Positions 59,248 to 64,000 of a DNA stretch of 64,000 nucleotides are shown here, piece by piece. The DNA is from DATLGB01 sp963724135. Lineage in GTDB: Bacteria > Actinomycetota > Thermoleophilia > Solirubrobacterales > Solirubrobacteraceae. The stretch's first letter is position 1. The number at the start of each line of letters is the position of its first letter. A program made the translations under genes and the position numbers. The notes beneath the pieces are model-generated. The model was not told the origin of the DNA. It was given only the letters and a program-made list of their open reading frames with translations, and did not search any database. The DNA lies in the NCBI GenBank assembly GCA_963724135.1, contig CAVRTA010000006.1, positions 868,001-932,000 of the forward strand. Direction: 5' to 3'.

Positions 59248-59466
59248 ATGGCGATGAGGTCAGCCGGTGAGTCATGGGCAGCGAGTGAGCCGCCGTTGAC
59301 GAGTGCGGACGTGATGACGGCTGCCGAGGTAGCGGAGCTGCTGGCCGTGCCGAAGTCGACCATCGAGGAGTGGGCCCGGCGGGGAGTGCTGCCGAGCCGC
59401 AAGCGTGGGCGGCGGCGGTTCTACCTGCGCTGGGAGGTCAGGGCGTGGCTGGTCGCCGACGACTGA
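59248..59466 (+). CDS. Excisionase-like helix-turn-helix protein
   Basis: 72 aa (an in-frame ATG at 59314 gives 51 aa and may be the true start). The HTH_17/MerR-like motif is MTAAEVAELLAVPKSTIEEW, followed by ARRGVLPSRKRGRRRFYLR and WEVRAWLVADD, the pattern of excisionases and small DNA-binding proteins. It converges with the integrase, overlapping its 3' end by about 46 bases. It likely controls excision or integration direction. Confidence 0.8.
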   Translation: MAMRSAGESWAASEPPLTSADVMTAAEVAELLAVPKSTIEEWARRGVLPSRKRGRRRFYLRWEVRAWLVADD

Positions 59467-60588
59467 GCGGGCTCGTCGAGCGCGAACGCTTCGGCGACCA
59501 GGGCGGCGTCGTTCTCGCGCGGCACGTAGTGGAGGTACTTCATCGTCGTCTGGACGTCGGCGTGGCCCATCCACTCCTGCACGCGGCGGATGTCGGCCTT
59601 GGCGATCATCCGCGTGCCGAAGGTGTGGCGGAGGTCGTGGAAGCGCAGCTGGCGCAGGCCGGCGCGCTTGACCGCCGCGTCGTAGCGGCGGCGTAGCGCC
59701 GGACCCGTCGAGGAAGCTGCCGAGCCGCCGGGGAAGACGAGGTCGTCGTCGCCGGTCCAGTGCTCGCGCTGGCCGAGCGCGGCGAGCGCCGTCGCGACGT
59801 CGGGCGCCATCGGCACCGAGCGCACCTTGCCCGACTTCGGCGTCGTCAGGTGGCCCTCGGCGTAGCTCGCGCGGACGCGGATGCCTGGCCGGCGAAGTCG
59901 ACGTCGCGCCAGCGCAGCGCGAGCAGCTCGCCGCGGCGCAGGCCGGTGAGGGCGGCGGTCAGGAAGATCGCGGCGTCCTGCTCCGACGCCGGCCGCGCGC
60001 ACGAGCGCCATGACCTCCTCCGGCGAGAAGACCTCGATGTCGCCGCTGCGCGTGACCGGGGGCTTCTCGACGTCGGCGACCGGGTTGATCGGCAGGCCGT
60101 AGACCTTGCGAGCGCGCTGGAAGATCCCGTGGAGGAGGACGAGCGACTTCTGCCGCGTGCTGGGCGTGCGGTCGAGGCCGGCGAACCAGCCCTCGATCAT
60201 CGGCGTCGTGATGGCCTCGACCTGCTGGTCGCCGAACGCCGGCAGGAGCTGCGAGCGGACGAGCGCCCGGTAGCCGGCGACGGTCGAGGGCTTGCGGCCG
60301 CGGTCGTGCTCGATGTAGCGGAGCCACTCGTCGGCCGCATCGGCGAACGTCACGCCGGTGCGGACCAGGCCGGCAGCGTGCCGCTGCGCGCCTGGTCGAG
60401 GACGTCGCGCAGCCAGGCCTCAGCCGTGCGCTTCGTGAACGTCCCGGCCGGCGGCGGCCGCGCTCGGTCCACGCCGGGCCGATCCGGCGCTGCACCTGAC
60501 GGCCGTCCGGCAGCCGGTACTTCGCGTACCACTGCGGCCCGCGCTTGCGCTCGACGCGGAAGACATGGCCGCTCGGCTCGATCGGCAT
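59421..60588 (-). pseudogene. Tyrosine integrase of the island (several frameshifts)
   Basis: About 389 codons when repaired. N-terminal SAM-like/arm-binding part: VFRVERKRGPQWYAKYRLPD and TFADAADEWLRYIEHDRG. Catalytic core: Arg in LTGLRRGELLALRW, HDLRHTFGTRM (His-x-x-Arg-His) and HADVQTTMKYLHY, with the active-site Tyr. At least four frame shifts break it, near 60465, 60370, 59990 and 59888. It lies 98 bases from the tRNA-Thr end and reads away from it, as typical for tRNA-targeting integrases. If the shifts are real the island is immobile. Confidence 0.82.
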
Positions 60589-60685
60589 GGCCCGATCTTA
60601 CGCCTCGCTCGGGACATATTGGGGACACATTCGCGGTTCGGGACACGTCCCGAGAACGCGAAAACCGCTTGTGCGGAGCTTTCTC

Positions 60686-60727
60686 AAGCCGACGAGCGGA
60701 CTCGAACCGCTGACCCCTTCATTACGA
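60686..60727 (-). repeat. Attachment-site-like direct repeat 3 (inside tRNA-Thr)
   Basis: The tRNA-borne copy of the 42-bp repeat, spanning the 3' end and T-arm to the anticodon loop of the intact tRNA-Thr, plus one base beyond. Integration here restores a full tRNA. The repeat is in the same orientation at all three sites, so recombination would excise the DNA between them. Confidence 0.88.
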
Positions 60728-60759
60728 GTGAAGTGCTCTACCAGCTGAGCTACGTCGGC
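60687..60759 (-). tRNA. tRNA-Thr (anticodon CGT)
   Basis: 73 bases that fold as a full cloverleaf: 7-base acceptor GCCGACG with CGTCGGC, D-arm AGCTCAGCTGGTAGAGC, anticodon stem CTTCA/TGAAG with loop CTCGTAA (anticodon CGT), and a T-arm GCGGTTCGAGTCCGC. The CCA is not encoded. Its 3' half is the integration target of the island. Confidence 0.95.
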
Positions 60760-60783
60760 GGGGCGGCCCCAGTGTAGAGAGCG

Positions 60784-61227
60784 CTACTCGGGCGTAGACG
60801 GCGGCGGTGCGGCCGGAGACGAGGGGGTCGTCGTCGTGGCGCGGGCGCGGTCGAGCACGATCGCGACGACGAGCAGGATCGAGCCGACGAGGGTGAGCCA
60901 GAGGCCCCAGCCGACGTTGGCCTCGACGACGCCGAGGTCGGTGCCGGTGACGTCGAGCACGTCGATGATCGCTATCGCGAGGGCGGCGACGGCGCAGATG
61001 CCGATGCCGATCTTGGCGCCGCGCGGGGCGGGGCGGTCGCGGTAGGCGAGCACGAGGCCGCCGACGATGAGCGCGAGGACGAGGGTGATGATCCCGTCGC
61101 TCTCGAGACCGCCCTCGCTGAAGTCGCCCAGGCCCTCGACGGTGACCCATGGGCCGATGGAGCCGATGATGATGATCCCGACGGCCGCTAGCGGCAGGGT
61201 GGGCAGACGTTTCTCCTCGGTTGGCAT
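60784..61227 (-). CDS. Four-helix membrane protein
   Basis: 147 aa with four predicted helices (about 12-27, 45-62, 70-88, 100-122) and a Thr/Pro-rich tail. The loop after helix 1 (PWVTVEGLGDFSEGGLESDG) resembles uncharacterised actinobacterial membrane proteins. No function assigned. It is just outside the island, beyond the tRNA. Confidence 0.65.
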   Translation of the reverse strand: MPTEEKRLPTLPLAAVGIIIIGSIGPWVTVEGLGDFSEGGLESDGIITLVLALIVGGLVLAYRDRPAPRGAKIGIGICAVAALAIAIIDVLDVTGTDLGVVEANVGWGLWLTLVGSILLVVAIVLDRARATTTTPSSPAAPPPSTPE

Positions 61228-61248
61228 GCGCGGAAACCTACAGCGGCG

Positions 61249-61641
61249 TCAGGCGACACAGAAGGACTGCCCGCTGCGGTTGAAGCAGACGAGGCCGTGC
61301 AGGGTGCCGTCGTCGCCGACGACCGGGATGCGGTCGAGGTCGTTGGCCTCGACGATCGCGAAGATGCGCTCGGTCGGGTCGCCGGGCGAGAGGGTGGGGA
61401 CCGTGGTCTCGAGCGAGGTGATCGGGGCGTCGGCGGCGGCGTCGCCCTCGGTGGACTCGCGGCGGACGGCGCCGACGTAGCGGTCGCCGTCGGCGATCAC
61501 GAGCAGCTTCTGGCGCGGGCTCTCGAAGGCGCGGCGGGCGTCGGCGACGGTCGCGGTCGGCGGATGGACCTCCGGGCCGGGGAGCATCACGTCGCCCACG
61601 GTCGGGCCCGCTTCGGCGACGGGGACGTTGACACCGCCCAT
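61249..61641 (-). CDS. CBS-domain pair protein
   Basis: 130 aa made of two CBS motifs: VGDVMLPGPEVHPPTATVAD and FESPRQKLLVIADGDRYVGA in the first, and IFAIVEANDLDRIPVVGDDG and TLHGLVCFNR in the second. Such tandem CBS proteins form Bateman modules that bind adenosyl ligands. Its ATG overlaps the stop of the BtrH-like gene by one base, so the two are translationally coupled. Confidence 0.85.
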   Translation of the reverse strand: MGGVNVPVAEAGPTVGDVMLPGPEVHPPTATVADARRAFESPRQKLLVIADGDRYVGAVRRESTEGDAAADAPITSLETTVPTLSPGDPTERIFAIVEANDLDRIPVVGDDGTLHGLVCFNRSGQSFCVA

Positions 61642-62648
61642 CAGGCCGCGGCCTCCATCGCCGCGACGCCCTCGTGCTCGAGCGCGCGGATGCGATCGAC
61701 CAGCTCGAGGCCGCCGGCGTGGTCGCCGTCGCGGGCGCGCTCGGCGAGCTCGACCCACGTCTCCGACAGCTCCGCGTAGACCAGCGCCGCGTCGGCGAGC
61801 GCCTCCGAGCCGAGCAGCAGGGAGAAGTCGGTCAGGAAGGTCTGGTGCAGCGAGCGGAACATCGCCCCGCCGGTGCCGGCCTTGACGATGAACACGGACA
61901 GGGCGCGCAGGGCGTCATCGAGCCGGTCGGCGAACGTCGACGGCCACTGCGGGTACCCGGCCGCCAACGCGTCGATGGCGTCGAGGCCGGTCGGCCCCGG
62001 CATCGAGCCGACCGCCTCCGGGTCCGTGCGCATGTTCAGGATCGCCTGCAGCAGCGCCCGCGCCACCGCCACGTCGGGCTCGGGGAGCTCCTCGGGCCAG
62101 TCGTACACGAACGTCGTGTGCCGGTTGGGCCCGGGGAAGTCGTCGGAGTTGCGCGCGGCGGCAAGCGATTCGAGCGAGCAGGCCTGGAGCTCGTCGCGGT
62201 CGTTGTCGGCGATGTACGCGACGCCCTCGTCATCGTCGTAGCCGACGACGAGGATGTCGTGCCGGGTGTTGGAGAGCTTCACCCGCAGGTAGTCGAGCTT
62301 CGCGATGTCGGCCCAGACCATCGGCGGCCGGCCGGCGTCGATCTCGCTCGCCACCCAGGCCCAGCCCTCGTCGGGATCGTCAGTCGAGCGCTCATCGACC
62401 TCCGCGTCCAGCACGACCGCGATGTCGCGCTCGAGCTCGCCGGTGCGGCCGACCAGGTAGAGCGGCGGGGCCATCTTCGGCAGCTCGATGTAGAACGCGC
62501 CGAGTCCCCCGCCGAGCCCGAACACCGCGCCCTCGCTCAGCGGCCCGGCGCCGTAGTCGAGCCCGCGGTGCTCGAGGACGTCGCGCAGCGCGCCGGACCC
62601 GCAGTGGCCGGCGGGGCGGTGGACGAAGTCCTCGACGACCGATCGCAC
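61641..62648 (-). CDS. BtrH N-terminal/DUF4872 protein
   Basis: 335 aa. The N-terminal BtrH-like domain (about 1-150) has RPAGHCGSGALRDVLEHRGL (a Cys in a papain-like position), GAVFGLGGGLGAFYIEL and HDILVVGYDDDEGVAYIADND. The C-terminal DUF4872 domain (about 170-335) is helical. In butirosin biosynthesis BtrH transfers an acyl side chain; here the substrate is unknown. Coupled to the CBS protein gene. Confidence 0.82.
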   Translation of the reverse strand: MRSVVEDFVHRPAGHCGSGALRDVLEHRGLDYGAGPLSEGAVFGLGGGLGAFYIELPKMAPPLYLVGRTGELERDIAVVLDAEVDERSTDDPDEGWAWVASEIDAGRPPMVWADIAKLDYLRVKLSNTRHDILVVGYDDDEGVAYIADNDRDELQACSLESLAAARNSDDFPGPNRHTTFVYDWPEELPEPDVAVARALLQAILNMRTDPEAVGSMPGPTGLDAIDALAAGYPQWPSTFADRLDDALRALSVFIVKAGTGGAMFRSLHQTFLTDFSLLLGSEALADAALVYAELSETWVELAERARDGDHAGGLELVDRIRALEHEGVAAMEAAA

Positions 62649-62707
62649 CGCCCGCAGCCTACGGACGGGGGATGCGTGGGGCCCTCCCCCACTAGCGTCA
62701 CGCGGCC

Positions 62708-63575
62708 ATGACCGCGTTCGACCTCCAGTGCCACTCCAGCTACTCCGACGGCGTGCTCGCGCCCGCCGACGTGATGGCGCACGCCAGGCAGGACGGCATG
62801 GAGCTCGTCGCGCTGACCGATCACGACACCGTGGACGGGGTCGAGGAGGCGCGCGCCGCGGCGACGGAGCTGGGCATGCGCTTCTCCCCCGCCGCGGAGA
62901 TCTCCGCCGTCGAGGGACGGCACGCGGACCTGCACGTCTGCGGCTACGAGATCGACGTCTCCAACCCCGAGCTGGTCGCGGCGCTCGACGCCTACCGGCA
63001 CGACCGCCAGGCCCGGGTCGAGGCGATCGCCGACCGCCTGGAGGAGCTCGGCTTCACCGTCGACCGCTCGGTGCTCGTCGCGCGCAAGGCGGCCGGCCTG
63101 CCGATCGGGCGCCCGCACATCGCGGACGCGGTGCTCGAGCACCCCGAGAACCGGGAGCGGCTCGAGCGCGAGGGCCGGACGGACAAGAACAGCTTCTTCC
63201 CCGAGTACCTCGTGCCCGGCGGGCGGGCGTTCGTGCAGCGGACGGTTCCCGACGGTCTACGACGCGATCGACGTCATCCACGCCGCGGGCGGCGTCGCGA
63301 TCTGGGCGCACCCGTTCTGGGACCTCGACGACGAGCAGGAGTGCGTCGAGACGATCCGCCGCTTCGCCGACGCGGGGCTTGACGGAGTCGAGGTCTTCTA
63401 TCCGACGCACGACGAGCGCCAGACCCGTCTGCTGCACGACACGTGCTCAGAGCTCGGGCTGCTGATCACCGGCAGCTCGGACTTCCACGGCCCCGAGCAC
63501 GACCGCTTCGACCGCTTCGGCACCTTCGACTACCACGGGCTCGAGCCGAATCTCGGCCCGATCGGCGCTAGCTGA
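62708..63575 (+). CDS. PHP-family phosphoesterase (RNase AM/5'-3' exoribonuclease-like), one frameshift
   Basis: About 288 aa when repaired. PHP metal-ligand motifs: DLQCHSSYSDGVLAPADV, LTDHDTVDGVEEA, SPAAEISAVEGRHADLHVCG, and, in the shifted frame, IWAHPFWDL and GSSDFHGPEHDRF. An extra C in CCC near 63248 breaks the frame. Similar proteins hydrolyse 3',5'-bisphosphate nucleotides or act as exoribonucleases. The 5' and 3' parts fit together without loss, so a sequencing error is likely. Confidence 0.83.
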
Positions 63576-64000
63576 TCCGGTCCGCGCGCGTGTAGACGTT
63601 GACGCGACCGCCCCGCGCGAAGCCGCACAGGGTCAGGCCGCGGTCCTCGGCCAGCCGGACCGCCAGCGAGGTCGGCGCCGACACGCCGACCAGGATCGGC
63701 GCGCCCGCGACGCACGCCTTCTGCACCAGTTCGAAGCTCAGCCGCCCGCTGACGCACAGGACGTGCCCCGCCAGCGGCACCAGACCGTCGAGCAGCGCGC
63801 GCCCGACCACCTTGTCCATCGCGTTGTGGCGGCCGACGTCCTCGCGCACGCACAGCAGCTCGCCGGCGGCGTCGAAGAGACCGGTCGCGTGCAGCCCGCC
63901 CGAGCGCTCGAAGCCGGGCTGGTGCAGGCGCTCGGGCAGCGCCGCCAGCAGCGCCCGCGAGACGACGGGGCCGTCGGGCAGCGCCGGGGCGTGCACGGCG
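63568..64000 (-). CDS. fdhD: FdhD, formate dehydrogenase sulfur carrier, C-terminal part
   Basis: The gene runs off the right edge; the visible part is about 142 aa. FdhD motifs are REDVGRHNAMDKVVGRAL, HVLCVSGRLSFELVQKACVA and DRGLTLCGFARGGRVNVYTR. FdhD moves sulfur from IscS to the molybdenum cofactor of formate dehydrogenase. The N-terminal Cys-containing part is outside the window. It converges with the PHP gene by 8 bases. Confidence 0.9.
   Translation of the reverse strand, partial: AVHAPALPDGPVVSRALLAALPERLHQPGFERSGGLHATGLFDAAGELLCVREDVGRHNAMDKVVGRALLDGLVPLAGHVLCVSGRLSFELVQKACVAGAPILVGVSAPTSLAVRLAEDRGLTLCGFARGGRVNVYTRADRIS

Larger units (their letters stand above)
55778..60727. mobile_element. 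tRNA-Thr-integrated genomic island
   Basis: Bounded by 42-bp direct repeats that are the 3' half of tRNA-Thr(CGT). A tyrosine integrase gene lies next to the intact tRNA and an excisionase-like gene faces it. GGGACA-type repeat pairs occur near both ends (55906-55928 and 60609-60630), as expected for integrase arm sites. Cargo: a membrane protein, a ComF-like phosphoribosyltransferase and DprA. A fragment of a TauE-like gene and a half tRNA-Asp lie between the cargo and the integrase. No conjugation or replication genes are visible, so it is a small integrative element or satellite. Confidence 0.82.

Overview
The window is high-GC DNA with dense, short-spaced genes, many GTG starts and many four-base stop/start overlaps. 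Gene content (an MCE/MlaD operon, MpaB/DUF2236, DUF2505, DUF1206, a MoaD-like/BNR pair, a DUF1800-DUF1501 pair, large secreted PKD/DUF11 proteins, a BTAD-AAA-TPR regulator, a fused indolepyruvate oxidoreductase) points to an actinobacterium. My best guess is Thermoleophilia (Solirubrobacterales); this is an inference, since no rRNA is present.

Layout. 0-9 kb: the end of an MCE lipid-transport operon, a secreted NlpC/P60-fold protein without its catalytic residues, an MpaB-like oxygenase divergent from a methyltransferase across a perfect palindrome, a peroxiredoxin-SET-cupin run, an SDR, and a GGDEF-EAL protein. 9-24 kb: mostly secreted proteins (LVIVD repeats, GDPD, metallophosphatase, phosphodiester glycosidase, L-type lectin, TolB-like), a MoaD-like/BNR pair, an aminotransferase-fold protein lacking the PLP lysine, and a DUF1800-DUF1501-cupredoxin operon. 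24-31 kb: small proteins, a frameshifted epimerase, a truncated thioesterase, and a complete potABCD-type polyamine ABC operon. 31.5-36.8 kb: an array of four paralogous Cys/His-rich exported proteins with a lipoprotein gene in the middle. Its genes overlap like an operon, but every one is broken by several indels. 36.8-53.4 kb: an indolepyruvate oxidoreductase with a cupin, two giant surface proteins (TSP3/beta-helix/Gly-rich and PKD/DUF11), an orphan lasso-peptide-like precursor, an FMN reductase-YceI operon, and a divergent large regulator.

53.4-60.8 kb is a tRNA-linked island. The 3' half of tRNA-Thr(CGT) occurs three times as 42-bp direct repeats. The last copy lies inside the intact tRNA, next to a tyrosine integrase and an excisionase-like gene. 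The cargo between the second and third copies is a two-helix membrane protein, a ComF-like phosphoribosyltransferase and DprA, a plausible defence cassette. A half tRNA-Asp inside the island suggests an older integration. 60.8-64 kb: housekeeping genes (CBS protein, BtrH-like protein, PHP phosphoesterase, FdhD).

Indels break many otherwise conserved genes (epimerase, array, cupin, TSP3 protein, M23 protein, DprA, integrase, PHP). Some are probably sequence errors. Their density in the 31.5-36.8 kb array is far above the rest of the window.
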